From the NCBI GenBank assembly GCA_964655435.1, contig CAZZMP010000005.1, forward strand, positions 1 to 64,000: 64,000 bases of DNA. The letters run 5' to 3'. Source of the stretch: Trichlorobacter sp964655435 (GTDB lineage Bacteria; Desulfobacterota; Desulfuromonadia; Geobacterales; Pseudopelobacteraceae). The notes beneath the pieces are model-generated. The model ran no database searches, was not told the DNA's origin, and was given only the letters and a program-made list of their open reading frames with translations. Below are positions 1-8,736 of the stretch, in pieces. The position numbers and the translations under genes are program-made. Every line of letters begins with the position of its first letter. Position 1 is the first letter of the stretch.

Positions 1-10
1 TTAATAACTA

Positions 11-44
11 AACGCCCTGCACTCAATTCGAGTCGCAGGGCGTT
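11..44 (-). terminator. Hairpin terminator after the SprA-like operon
   Basis: Inverted repeat with a 10-bp perfect stem (AACGCCCTGC at 11-20, GCAGGGCGTT at 35-44) and an inner ACT/AGT pairing around a short loop. It lies 49 bases past the stop of the minus-strand operon. The U-tract is poor on the minus strand and slightly better on the plus strand (TTTT), so it may serve both directions. Confidence 0.6.
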
Positions 45-92
45 TTACGTTAAATATTAATTAAACTTAATACCAGTGTGACGGACTTAACG

Positions 93-800
93 TTAAGCCC
101 AATTAGACCAACCGGAGTTTGATTCTGATTGTAGCCCATCAATATTATAGGCTTGTTTAACGGTTTGTAATCCTGAAGAGGTTGAAAATAAATTTGTCTT
201 TGCTGTGCTATCTGCCTGTAGTTTTTCTTGCTGAGCTTGTGCCATACGGCTTGCTGCCTCTGCCGCCACAGCTCTGTCCTGTCCTGAAGGGTCATTCGGC
301 GCTAGTGCAGCTCTGATAACTTGCTGCATACGTGTAATAGTTTCCTCAGCGGTTTGTCCTTCAGATAAATCTATTTGTACTTCTCCACCAGTTACATAGC
401 TTTTTCCGTCAGGTCCCTGAGTGTAGCTATATGACGCAGATGAAGCCAGATTACCACCAGCTGCTTGATGAGCAGCCTCATGTGCTTTAACTTTGGCTTC
501 AACTTGTTTCAATCTTGCAATTTGCTGTTGAATTTGGGGATCATCAGTGCTTTTTCCATTTAACGTTGTTTTACTATCGAAATTTTGTGGTTTTGTATTG
601 TTGTTTGAGACAGAATTGCTGTTAATATAGGCTTTATTATCAATGCAATCACTTGATAAAGTGACATTATCGTCGGGGAGTCGCACAAATGAAGGAGACT
701 CTTTTGAGCTTTTATAGTCGCAAGCTCTCCGGTGATTGACGCTGTTATCATTTATTGCCACTGTATTGAATTTTTGACTTACACCATCCAGTGGACACAT
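93..800 (-). CDS. SprA-related putative zinc metalloprotease
   Basis: A 235-residue protein. The first ~85 residues are low-complexity and Asn/Ser-rich. The conserved part starts near residue 88 and holds VKAHEAAHQAAGG (104-116), an HExxH zinc-protease signature (H107, E108, H111), followed by a Gly/Tyr-rich stretch and an Ala/Gln-rich helix. This matches my memory of the SprA-related family of predicted metalloproteases; the substrate is unknown. No signal peptide is evident. The ATG has a GAGG about 11 bases upstream. It is the last gene of a three-gene operon with two small Ser/Thr/Gln-rich proteins and is followed by a terminator. Family fairly sure, activity inferred. Confidence 0.72.
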   Translation of the reverse strand: MCPLDGVSQKFNTVAINDNSVNHRRACDYKSSKESPSFVRLPDDNVTLSSDCIDNKAYINSNSVSNNNTKPQNFDSKTTLNGKSTDDPQIQQQIARLKQVEAKVKAHEAAHQAAGGNLASSASYSYTQGPDGKSYVTGGEVQIDLSEGQTAEETITRMQQVIRAALAPNDPSGQDRAVAAEAASRMAQAQQEKLQADSTAKTNLFSTSSGLQTVKQAYNIDGLQSESNSGWSNWA

Positions 801-834
801 GCTTCTAACCCTCTGCTTTTATGAAATCTGCAGG

Positions 835-1098
835 TTAGGCTTTTGTACTGAAATTTTCTTTTGGATCTTTATGGTTACTGTTTTTCAAATTGTTAGACAG
901 AGTATCATTAGCTGAGGTCATTTGTAATGCTTGCTTTGAGAAGGTAATAGTGTCTGTCTGAGAAACTTTTGTAAGCTTTTGCGTTTCTTGATTGGCTTGT
1001 TCTATTGAAGCTGGTTGTTGCTCTGTTGTTCTTGAATAAGGATTTGCATATGGATTTGTTGAGGTAAGGCTGTTAGGCGATATTTGACTTATTGACAT
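835..1098 (-). CDS. Small Ser/Thr/Gln-rich protein of unknown function
   Basis: About 87 residues, hydrophilic and probably disordered, with no signal peptide or membrane segment. I do not recognise a family. It contains the motif DTITFSKQALQM, resembling DTISISSTALNM in the upstream neighbour (1125-1589), so the two may be distant paralogues or share a binding element. The ATG at 1098 is preferred because AGGGGG lies 8 bases upstream; a GTG nine bases earlier lies inside that site. The SprA-like protease gene follows after 34 bases. Similar D-x-[IV]-x-[IFL]-S stretches occur in small flagellar proteins such as FlgM, but the rest does not match. Confidence 0.6.
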   Translation of the reverse strand: MSISQISPNSLTSTNPYANPYSRTTEQQPASIEQANQETQKLTKVSQTDTITFSKQALQMTSANDTLSNNLKNSNHKDPKENFSTKA

Positions 1099-1124
1099 AA
1101 TAAACACCCCCTGTCGTTGTTAAT

Positions 1125-1589
1125 CTAAACGATCAATTTTTCTTCATTTGAATTTTGAATTATCAACATATCGGAGTAAGAAATATTTAATGGAGGTGGT
1201 ACAATCATTCTTAAAATTTCTCTATAGAGTGCAGGTGAAGAAGATTTAAGTGCTTTGAGCGCTTCACCGTTTCCCATAAATGGTGGATAGCCTTTAAGTG
1301 CTGCTTTGAACTTTTCTTTATCTGTTGATTGAGCTTCTTCCTTCAGGTTATTTTGATTTTCTTGCGATTCGACTTTATTTTCATGCTGAACATTTAAAGC
1401 CTTGCTCATATTAAGCGCAGTTGATGAAATTGAAATGGTATCCTGAGTTGATGACTGCTTTGAAAGTGATGTAGAGTTGCTCTGCTGCAATTGTGTGCTG
1501 ATTTGTGAAGTAGAAATCTCAGTCTTTGGGGAAGGAGATGAGATATCGGATGGAACTGGATTCGTATTAGTGGATATGGGAGCTATCAT
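1125..1589 (-). CDS. Hypothetical protein, first gene of the SprA-like operon
   Basis: 154 residues. Residues 1-100 are Ser/Thr/Gln/Asn-rich and probably unstructured, with DTISISSTALNM in the middle. The last ~60 residues look folded (KEKFKAALKGYPPF, then ALYREILRMIVPPP) and end with hydrophobic ILIIQNS-like sequence. No family recognised. The ATG follows GGGAGAA at good spacing. It is the promoter-proximal gene of a three-gene unit, with a 26-base gap to the next start. The disordered N-terminus and shared motif suggest a binding partner, adaptor or substrate of the downstream predicted protease; this is speculation. Confidence 0.6.
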   Translation of the reverse strand: MIAPISTNTNPVPSDISSPSPKTEISTSQISTQLQQSNSTSLSKQSSTQDTISISSTALNMSKALNVQHENKVESQENQNNLKEEAQSTDKEKFKAALKGYPPFMGNGEALKALKSSSPALYREILRMIVPPPLNISYSDMLIIQNSNEEKLIV

Positions 1590-1685
1590 ATAATTCTCCC
1601 GTACTGATTTGTTATATATTACTCTATAACTTTATTTTATTTAAATCAATTGAGTTTTTCTATTGCAGATGAAGTCGTTGCTACT

Positions 1686-1715
1686 TTGACAGAATATATT
1701 ATGTTCCTGTATTGT
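1686..1715 (+). promoter_or_regulatory. Predicted sigma-70 promoter of proA
   Basis: TTGACA (1686-1691), an 18-base spacer and TATTGT (1710-1715), 45 bases before the proA start, in an AT-rich 171-base divergent gap. No other clear element is visible in the gap; the minus-strand promoter for the SprA-like operon should also lie here but was not pinpointed. Confidence 0.55.
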
Positions 1716-1760
1716 CTTTAGAAAATTAATTTACATAACACAGCTGAAAAAGGATTTTTT

Positions 1761-3017
1761 ATGAACTTTGTTGAAATAATTAAATCAATTTCATTAAGTG
1801 CTCGTCAGGCATCTATTCAGTTAGCTAATCTCACTACTTATAAAAAAAATGAGATGATACTTAAAATGGCCGATGCTCTTGTTGTTGCTACAGATTGGCT
1901 AATATCTGAAAATGCCAAAGATCTGAAATCAGGGGAGGGAAAAGGACTTTCATCAGCCATCCTTGATCGACTTATGTTGGATTCCAGCCGAGTAAAAGGT
2001 ATGGCCGATTCATTGTGTGAAGTTGCTAGCCTACCGGATCCTGTAGGTGAGATAACTAAAATGTGGAAACGTCCTAATGGTCTGGTTGTTGGAAAGATGC
2101 GTATTCCACTTGGTGTTATCGGGATTGTATATGAGTCCAGACCTAACGTTACTGCTGATGCTGCAGCTTTATGTCTTAAGTCTGGTAACGCTGTTGTTTT
2201 GAGGGGTGGTTCAGAAGCAATAAATTCAAATCGTGCGATTGCTTCACTTTTACAACAGGTATTGAGAGAAATGAAGATTCCTGAAGCAGCTTTATCTTTA
2301 ATTCCATTTGTTGAGCGTGAAGGTGTGCTTGAGATGTTAAAACAGGAGGAACTGATTGATCTGATAATCCCAAGAGGCGGTGAAAGCCTGATTCGTTTTG
2401 TTGTAGAAAATTCTCGCATTCCTGTCATCAAACATTATAAAGGCGTTTGCCATGCGTTTGTAGATGCTTATACAGATTTTAAAATGGCTCGAGATATAAT
2501 AATAAATTCAAAAACCCAGCGTCCGGGAGTATGTAATGCACTTGAAACTCTTCTAATTCATAAAGATGTTGCGCCTTCTTTTGTCCCATATATTTCTGAA
2601 ACATTAAACCAACTAAACGTCGAATTACGTGGAGATGAACTTTTTAGAAAATACTGTACGGAAGCAAAGGGAGCCACTGAAGAAGATTGGGCTGCGGAAT
2701 ATCTTGAACTGATACTTGCCTGTAAGATTGTGGATAGCATGGATGAGGCTATTGAACATATCAATCGTTATGGTTCCCTGCACAGTGAGGTTATTATTAC
2801 CAAGGATTATTCAAATGCACAGCGTTTCATACGTGAGGTCAACTCTTCCTGTGTCCTTGTAAACGCATCAACCCGTTTTAACGATGGAGGACAGCTTGGA
2901 CTTGGAGCAGAAATTGGTATATCTACAACCAAATTGCACTCATTTGGGCCTATGGGGTTGGAAGATTTGACAACCACAAAATTTATAGTTTATGGAGATG
3001 GGCAGATAAGAACCTAA
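1761..3017 (+). CDS. proA: Gamma-glutamyl phosphate reductase (ProA)
   Basis: 418 residues, the usual length. Reduces L-glutamate 5-phosphate to glutamate semialdehyde with NADPH, the second step of proline synthesis in the cytoplasm. Aldehyde-dehydrogenase fold: IPLGVIGIVYESRPNVT (116-131), SGNAVVLRGGSEA (141-153), catalytic cysteine C258 in KTQRPGVCNA, and the C-terminal GAEIGISTTKLH stretch. AAAGGA lies just upstream of the ATG. proB is not adjacent. The frame continues open for 61 codons past the TAA, described separately. Confidence 0.96.
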   Translation: MNFVEIIKSISLSARQASIQLANLTTYKKNEMILKMADALVVATDWLISENAKDLKSGEGKGLSSAILDRLMLDSSRVKGMADSLCEVASLPDPVGEITKMWKRPNGLVVGKMRIPLGVIGIVYESRPNVTADAAALCLKSGNAVVLRGGSEAINSNRAIASLLQQVLREMKIPEAALSLIPFVEREGVLEMLKQEELIDLIIPRGGESLIRFVVENSRIPVIKHYKGVCHAFVDAYTDFKMARDIIINSKTQRPGVCNALETLLIHKDVAPSFVPYISETLNQLNVELRGDELFRKYCTEAKGATEEDWAAEYLELILACKIVDSMDEAIEHINRYGSLHSEVIITKDYSNAQRFIREVNSSCVLVNASTRFNDGGQLGLGAEIGISTTKLHSFGPMGLEDLTTTKFIVYGDGQIRT

Positions 3018-3203
3018 AATCTGATTGATGGAACAGATATCTACAGAACGTTACTGGATGTTTTGAATTCCACTCCACTTTTGAATACAAAACCTTACGG
3101 ATTTTGGCTTGATGCAAAGATAGATGCTAATCATGGTTGGGTTGATGAATTGGCTGATAGAGAACATCTAAAACTTCATATCAACTGGATACCAGATAAT
3201 TAA
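3018..3203 (+). pseudogene. In-phase 61-codon open frame after proA, possible gene remnant
   Basis: Directly after the proA TAA the same frame stays open for 61 codons to a TAA at 3201-3203. The translation looks protein-like (for example PYGFWLDAKIDANHGWVDEL) with four aromatic or Trp-rich spots and ordinary codon use. There is no ATG in frame; CTG at 3021 or TTG at 3063 are the only near-start codons. I do not recognise it. It could be the 3' end of a decayed gene, a readthrough tail of ProA, or a small gene with an odd start. Confidence 0.3.
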
Positions 3204-3239
3204 CAAGGCTCGCCGCATTCTTCAGGCGAGCCTTGTTAA
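3200..3239. terminator. Bidirectional hairpin terminator between proA and ppdK
   Basis: Perfect 15-bp stem (3200-3214 with 3225-3239) with a 10-base loop, between two convergent genes. There is no strong U-tract on either side. The TAA ending the open frame after proA lies inside the left arm. Confidence 0.75.
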
Positions 3240-3254
3240 TTGGGAATCAATATT

Positions 3255-5933
3255 CTATTTGGTATTATCTGTTCCACCACCTAAAGCCGCATGAGCTGCA
3301 GCCAGACGTGCAATAGGCACCCTGAATGGAGAACAAGAAACATAATCAAGTCCAATTTTGTGGCAGAAAATTACTGATTCAGGATCGCCACCATGTTCAC
3401 CGCAAATGCCAAGCTTTATGTTTGAGCGACTGGCGCGACCTTTCTCGCAGCCCATTTTAACAAGTTGGCCAACGCCGTTTTGATCGAGAGAAACAAAAGG
3501 GTCCTCAGGCAGTATGTTGTTGTCTATGTAGAATGGCAGGAACTTTCCGGCATCGTCTCTTGATAGGCCAAATGTTGTTTGAGTCAGGTCATTGGTTCCG
3601 AATGAGAAAAATTCAGCTTCTGTAGCGATTTCATCAGCGGTAAGCGCTGCTCGTGGCAGCTCAATCATTGTTCCAATCAGATATTCTACCTTTACCCCGT
3701 ACTGTGCAATAACTTCATCGCAAATTCTTTCTGCATTTGACTTCAATACTGACAGTTCCTTTACTGTCGCTATCAAAGGAATCATTATTTCAGGCACAAT
3801 GCTAAAACCTTCATTCTTTATAAGTTCACAGGCCGCTTCCATAATTGCACGAACCTGCATATCGTATATTTCAGGGAAGGTAATTCCAAGACGGCAGCCA
3901 CGGTGTCCAAGCATCGGATTGAATTCATGAAGGAATTCAACCTTGTTTTTAAGGGTCTGTGCTGGAACATTCATAGTTGCGGCAAGTTCATCAATGTCCT
4001 TGTCTTCCTGAGGTAAAAACTCATGCAAAGGGGGGTCAAGGAGGCGAATAGTAACAGGCAATCCTTTCATTTCACGGAAAATCCCAATAAAGTCTGTTTT
4101 TTGCATCGGAAGGATCTTTAATAGAGCCTTTTCGCGACCTTCAAGATCTGCAGAAAGAATCATCTCACGTACAGCTGCAATCCGCTCTGCGTCAAAGAAC
4201 ATATGCTCAGTACGACAGAGACCGATGCCCTCGGCGCCGAACTCACGGGCAACCTTTGAGTCGTGCGGTGTATCGGCATTGGTGCGTACCTTCAGCCTGC
4301 GGTTCTTATCTACCCAGGACATCAAAGTGCCAAAATCGCCGGTAAGCTGTGGGGGTACAGTTTTGACTTCTCCAAGGATTACCTGACCTGTTGAACCATC
4401 AAGAGTAATCATCTCTCCCTTTTTGACAACTATACCATCTCTTGCAGTAAAGCTTTGAGAAGCATAATTCACCTTTATATCGCCGCAGCCGGCAACGCAG
4501 CACTTGCCCATTCCCCTTGCAACAACAGCAGCGTGAGAAGTCATACCGCCACGAGCTGTCAATATTCCTTGGGCGGCATGCATACCATGAATATCTTCAG
4601 GGGATGTCTCAATACGAACCAATATGACTTTTTTACCGTTTTTAGCCAGTTCTTCAGCCTCATCGGCTGTAAAGACGACTGTGCCGCCTGCAGCTCCCGG
4701 AGAGGCTGGCAGCCCTTTGGCAATAATCTTTTTATCGGCTTTTGGATCAAGTGAAGGGTGAAGCAGTTGTTCTAGTTGTGATGGAGCCACTCGAAGAATG
4801 GCTGTTTTTTCATCAATAAGTCCTTCTTGTACCATATCAACGGCAACTTTTATCGCTGCGGTTGCAGTCCGTTTACCGTTACGGGTCTGCAGCATGAAAA
4901 GCTTATCTTTCTCAATTGTAAATTCAATATCCTGCATATCTTTGTAATGCTTTTCAAGAGTCTGTCGTATTTCGGCCAATTGTTGATAACATTTAGGAAG
5001 AACCTCTTCCATAGATGGTGGATCTCCCTGCTTTTTCTGGTGAATATTTATCGGCTGAGGTGTGCGTATTCCGGCTACGACATCTTCACCCTGGGCATTA
5101 ACTAGGTATTCGCCATAAAAGTAGTTTTCACCAGTAGATGGATCCCGGGTGAATGCGACGCCAGTTGCACAGTCGTCACCCATATTTCCAAAGACCATGG
5201 ACTGTACGTTTACAGCAGTACCCCAGTCTGCAGGTATGTTATTAAGCTTACGGTATGTTATTGCGCGCTGGTTCATCCATGAGCCGAATACAGCGCCTAT
5301 AGCCCCCCAAAGTTGTTGTTTGGGATCTTCGGGAAACTCAACCTTTAGATCAGATTTTATTCTTGCCTTAAACTGTAAAACAAGATCTTTCCAGTCTCCT
5401 GCTGTCAGATCTGTATCAAGGTGCACACCTTTTTCAGCCTTCTTTTGCTCCAGAAGATGTTCCAGTGTGTGCTTGTCCATTCCCATTACAACATCTGAAT
5501 ACATCTGAACAAAACGGCGATAAGCGTCAAATGCAAAACGCTCGTCACCTGACTGGGCAATTATTCCCTGAACGGTGCTATCATTAAGTCCTAGGTTAAG
5601 GATTGTGTCCATCATTCCAGGCATTGATGCGCGGGCACCAGAACGAACCGAAACAAGGAGCGGGTTCTTGTGGTCGCCAAATGTGCGTCCCATAATCTGT
5701 TCGACCTGCTTAAGATGTGTCTCTACTTCTGCGCTTAATGAGGCAGGATAGGTTTCCTGATTGGCATAGTAATAAGTGCAAACGTCAGTGCTGATAGTAA
5801 ACCCTGGGGGTACAGGAAGGCCGATGCTGGTCATTTCAGCGAGATTTGCCCCTTTACCACCAAGAAGATTTTTCATATCTGCGCGGCCTTCAGCTTTGCC
5901 ATTTCCAAAAAAGTATACATACTTCTCTGCCAT
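3255..5933 (-). CDS. ppdK: Pyruvate, phosphate dikinase
   Basis: 892 residues, full length. Interconverts pyruvate, ATP and phosphate with PEP, AMP and pyrophosphate, at the glycolysis/gluconeogenesis branch. N-terminal ATP-grasp domain (GLPVPPGFTIS 38-48, VRSGARASMPGMMDT 96-110), swivelling phosphohistidine domain GGMTSHAAVVARG with H467, and C-terminal PEP/pyruvate barrel with GTNDLTQTTFG and the catalytic cysteine C844 in ICGEHGG. T465, two residues before the histidine, is the position phosphorylated by PPDK regulatory proteins; a gene for such a protein lies at 22909. GGAG precedes the ATG. Transcribed alone, convergent with proA. Confidence 0.97.
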   Translation of the reverse strand: MAEKYVYFFGNGKAEGRADMKNLLGGKGANLAEMTSIGLPVPPGFTISTDVCTYYYANQETYPASLSAEVETHLKQVEQIMGRTFGDHKNPLLVSVRSGARASMPGMMDTILNLGLNDSTVQGIIAQSGDERFAFDAYRRFVQMYSDVVMGMDKHTLEHLLEQKKAEKGVHLDTDLTAGDWKDLVLQFKARIKSDLKVEFPEDPKQQLWGAIGAVFGSWMNQRAITYRKLNNIPADWGTAVNVQSMVFGNMGDDCATGVAFTRDPSTGENYFYGEYLVNAQGEDVVAGIRTPQPINIHQKKQGDPPSMEEVLPKCYQQLAEIRQTLEKHYKDMQDIEFTIEKDKLFMLQTRNGKRTATAAIKVAVDMVQEGLIDEKTAILRVAPSQLEQLLHPSLDPKADKKIIAKGLPASPGAAGGTVVFTADEAEELAKNGKKVILVRIETSPEDIHGMHAAQGILTARGGMTSHAAVVARGMGKCCVAGCGDIKVNYASQSFTARDGIVVKKGEMITLDGSTGQVILGEVKTVPPQLTGDFGTLMSWVDKNRRLKVRTNADTPHDSKVAREFGAEGIGLCRTEHMFFDAERIAAVREMILSADLEGREKALLKILPMQKTDFIGIFREMKGLPVTIRLLDPPLHEFLPQEDKDIDELAATMNVPAQTLKNKVEFLHEFNPMLGHRGCRLGITFPEIYDMQVRAIMEAACELIKNEGFSIVPEIMIPLIATVKELSVLKSNAERICDEVIAQYGVKVEYLIGTMIELPRAALTADEIATEAEFFSFGTNDLTQTTFGLSRDDAGKFLPFYIDNNILPEDPFVSLDQNGVGQLVKMGCEKGRASRSNIKLGICGEHGGDPESVIFCHKIGLDYVSCSPFRVPIARLAAAHAALGGGTDNTK

Positions 5934-6090
5934 TACAGTCTCCTTTTCCTTTGTTGATTTTAATTAATAGTAATCATTTTTATTTATAATAAATTCAAAT
6001 GCTTATATGAATATAGAGGAAAAAGCAGATATCCTCAAGCAATTTTAATATAAAAAATTGAATGTTTATATTTGTTGAAAGAGGGATGAT

Positions 6091-8016
6091 TTAAGAGTCT
6101 AAAGGTTGTTTACCCCTCATTATTCGCTTGTCTCCAATCCTTATTGTTAGCTTTTTGCTATCAAAATATTCCAGAAGAGGGATCATGTATTTTCGGGACA
6201 GGCCGGTAAGTTCACGGAATTCAGCCGGTGTAATCTCTCCTTTTGCCTTAAGATGAACGATGAGTTTTGCCTCAATTTCTTTTACTGTTTCTGTTTTGTA
6301 GTGGATATCAGATGAAATCTTTATTATAAGGCCATTTCTCAATGCTACGGTCAGATGTGCCCTGATCTCTTTTTCGCTAATATCCGTCATCTCAGCCAAC
6401 TCTTTTATGGTAGGCGGTTCATTAGTATACTTTGATAAAATATTGATTATCTTCTCTGTCTGATTGGCAATTTCAGGTTTTATAATCTTCTTTTCAATAG
6501 GGCTGTTTACAAGATCGCATTTGATAAGCAGTTTGCCCTCTGCTTGTAATTCAGTGAGTAAAGGGGCGAAAAATCTCTGATTGCTTCGCGTTGGGAGTCT
6601 GGTTTTGAGTTCTTCTTTAGAGATGCCTTCTTTTAGTGGATTGGCTGCAAGATAAGCTGTCAGTGCTTCTTGTAAAAGTTCTTTCAGGTTGCTTACAGAC
6701 TCCTTGCTTAGAAAAATTCTTGGTTCACGGGTCATCTGAACAATTAGTCCGGCAGATAGTAGAGATTGTAATGCCGCTTCCGCCTGTCTGTGAGTAATAC
6801 CGGAGCGAAGGGAAATATCTTCAAAAGAAATACCTGAAAGTAAAGATTGTCTTATGATTAGATAACAGGTTTTCTGATGCTCGGCAGCATCCAAAGATTC
6901 AAGAAGATTTAAGGCCTCTTCATTGCGTCGACGTCTGGCTGGTGGGAATGGGTCAAGGACTACTCCGCCTCCTATTGTTACAGAAGGAGAGGTTGCCCTT
7001 ATAAGGTATGGGTCACCTGAGACCAGCAGGAGCGGCTGTTCAAGTCTCAGTTGTGCGTAAGCACTTTGTCCAGGGCTAATAATATCCTGTTCAAGCAGGA
7101 TAACCTGTGCAGTTATCTCTGAGGTGCCACTATGAAACCTGACTTTACTGCGATGTTTTAGATCTCGGGAAGCAGAAGCCAGATAGTCGATCCGGACATC
7201 AATTCTGCGTGAGATACGGAAATGATTTGCAGGCACAAGGACATCTCCTCTCTCTGCCTGGTTCAATTCAATTCCCTGTATGTTTACAGCAAGACGCTGA
7301 CCTGCCAGGCCAAAGTCAGCTTTCTCTCCATAAACCTGAATACCTCTTGCTCTTCCCTTAACCCCGCTTGGCAGTAGCTCCAATTCATCTCCAATCTTTA
7401 TCTCGCCAGAGAGCAGTGTGCCGGTAACTACTGTGCCAAATCCTGATATTGTAAAGACCCTGTCAACAGGAAGTCTGAATGAACCTTCATGTCTCTTTTC
7501 TCCTGTTGTATAAGCGAGCTGCGTCAGTTCCTTTTTAATCTCTTCAATACCTTTACCGGTCTTTGAAGAGACAGGAATGATTGGAGCAGCTTCAAGAAAA
7601 GTACCAGCAACAAAGTCACGAACCTCTTCAATAACAAGTGAGCGCCAGTCATCTTCAACCAAGTCTGATTTTGTAAGTGCTACCAGGCCGCTATGTATCC
7701 CCAATAGTCTCAGAATATCCAGGTGCTCACGAGTTTGCGGCATTATACCTTCATCAGCAGCAATAACAAGCATGACCATATCCATGCCTGCAACCCCGGC
7801 AACCATAGCTCTCACAAATTTTTCATGACCAGGAACATCTACAATTCCAAAATCTATTCCATCAGCAAGGGCAAGATGGGCAAAGCCAAGTTCTATAGTA
7901 ATACCTCGTTTTTTTTCCTCCTTAAGTCGATCTGTATCAATTCCTGTAAGCGCTTTTACAAGTGAGGTCTTTCCATGATCAATATGTCCGGCTGTGCCAA
8001 GAATTAGGTGTTTCAT
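6091..8016 (-). CDS. selB: Selenocysteine-specific elongation factor SelB
   Basis: 641 residues from the ATG at 8016; an ATG six bases earlier also fits, but the GGA is better spaced for the inner one. GTPase that brings Sec-tRNA to UGA codons at SECIS hairpins. G1 GTAGHIDHGKTS (7-18), G3 DVPGH (60-64), G4 TKSD (115-118), then EF-Tu-like beta-barrels and a long C-terminal half of winged-helix repeats (RFFAPLLTELQAEGKLL, GEITPAEFRELTGLSRKY) that bind SECIS. selA lies far away at 50482; no tRNA-Sec was seen. The 157-base gap to ppdK is AT-rich with nothing recognisable. Confidence 0.96.
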   Translation of the reverse strand: MKHLILGTAGHIDHGKTSLVKALTGIDTDRLKEEKKRGITIELGFAHLALADGIDFGIVDVPGHEKFVRAMVAGVAGMDMVMLVIAADEGIMPQTREHLDILRLLGIHSGLVALTKSDLVEDDWRSLVIEEVRDFVAGTFLEAAPIIPVSSKTGKGIEEIKKELTQLAYTTGEKRHEGSFRLPVDRVFTISGFGTVVTGTLLSGEIKIGDELELLPSGVKGRARGIQVYGEKADFGLAGQRLAVNIQGIELNQAERGDVLVPANHFRISRRIDVRIDYLASASRDLKHRSKVRFHSGTSEITAQVILLEQDIISPGQSAYAQLRLEQPLLLVSGDPYLIRATSPSVTIGGGVVLDPFPPARRRRNEEALNLLESLDAAEHQKTCYLIIRQSLLSGISFEDISLRSGITHRQAEAALQSLLSAGLIVQMTREPRIFLSKESVSNLKELLQEALTAYLAANPLKEGISKEELKTRLPTRSNQRFFAPLLTELQAEGKLLIKCDLVNSPIEKKIIKPEIANQTEKIINILSKYTNEPPTIKELAEMTDISEKEIRAHLTVALRNGLIIKISSDIHYKTETVKEIEAKLIVHLKAKGEITPAEFRELTGLSRKYMIPLLEYFDSKKLTIRIGDKRIMRGKQPLDS

Positions 8017-8247
8017 GCTCATGTCCAGATAAGATTAAAATATTAATGCTTGCTTAGTAAAACTAACATATATCGAGAGCTACATGCAAAAAAGTTCATA
8101 TTGCTTGAAATGTTGTAGCAAGGCTATGTTTGTATCTTGCAATCTGTTGTGTTAAGTTATTTCAATATTTTTAATGAGAAATGTGACAGGGCTTTCATGG
8201 TGTGCTATATAGTTAACCGTAAAATTAATTTAATGGAGCTGATTACT

Positions 8248-8580
8248 ATGTCAGATAAAAGGAACAACTGCAGAAAGCGTAGAAGAATAGCTTTAAGTTT
8301 TGGTGCTTCTGAAAACACAGGAAGAAGAGCTTTTACAGAAGATATATCACCTTTAGGGATGTTTATAAGAACAGCAAATGTTTGTAATCCCAATACCATA
8401 GTGAAGGTTGAGTTGCTTCATGATGAAGAGCCGATTATCTTTGATGCGAGGGTTATGTGGGCAAAAAGAGTCCCGCAAAATCTCTTTCATCTCGTAAAAA
8501 AAAGCGGGATGGGAGTAAGAATTATACGGTTTCATTCTGGTCGAGAACGCTATATGTTGCTATGTGAAAAGTCACTTTAG
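8248..8580 (+). CDS. PilZ domain protein, predicted c-di-GMP binder
   Basis: 110 residues from the ATG at 8248, chosen because GGAG lies 9 bases upstream; the frame is open further upstream without a good site. One PilZ domain: the Arg-rich RKRRR (9-13) and DISPLG (32-37) form the two c-di-GMP-binding motifs, followed by a beta-barrel (FDARVMWAKRV, GMGVRII). Probably a cytoplasmic c-di-GMP receptor. It stands just upstream of flbD-motAB, suggesting a role in motility control, though a separate promoter lies between them. The 156 bases after it hold only a weak inverted repeat and that promoter. Confidence 0.82.
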   Translation: MSDKRNNCRKRRRIALSFGASENTGRRAFTEDISPLGMFIRTANVCNPNTIVKVELLHDEEPIIFDARVMWAKRVPQNLFHLVKKSGMGVRIIRFHSGRERYMLLCEKSL

Positions 8581-8678
8581 GTTTTCAAGATATCATTAAC
8601 TTTTGCTGCCGGTGATATCACTTGAGAATGTTCTAATAATTACCGAATAACTAAATACCTAAAAAAATACGAAAAAGC

Positions 8679-8706
8679 TTGACCTGATACAGTTGTTTGA
8701 TACTGT
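8679..8706 (+). promoter_or_regulatory. Predicted promoter of the flbD-motAB operon
   Basis: TTGACC (8679-8684), 16-base spacer and TACTGT (8701-8706), about 30 bases before flbD. This is sigma-70-like; no sigma-28 or sigma-54 consensus was seen here. Confidence 0.45.
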
Positions 8707-8736
8707 TAATAAAAATTGCCTTGAGGCTCATTTAAT

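Noticed and set aside
50..295. An 81-codon frame overlapping the 3' end of the SprA-like gene
   Set aside because: It reads the same strand in another frame, is Gln/Arg-rich, has no ribosome site and is covered by the better gene.
1838..2431. A 197-codon open frame antisense to proA
   Set aside because: It lies wholly inside proA, has no site before its ATG and reads as Ser/Arg-rich shadow sequence.
8589..8619. Inverted repeat GATATCA/TGATATC after the PilZ gene as a terminator
   Set aside because: Only a 7-bp stem with a 17-base loop and no U-tract.
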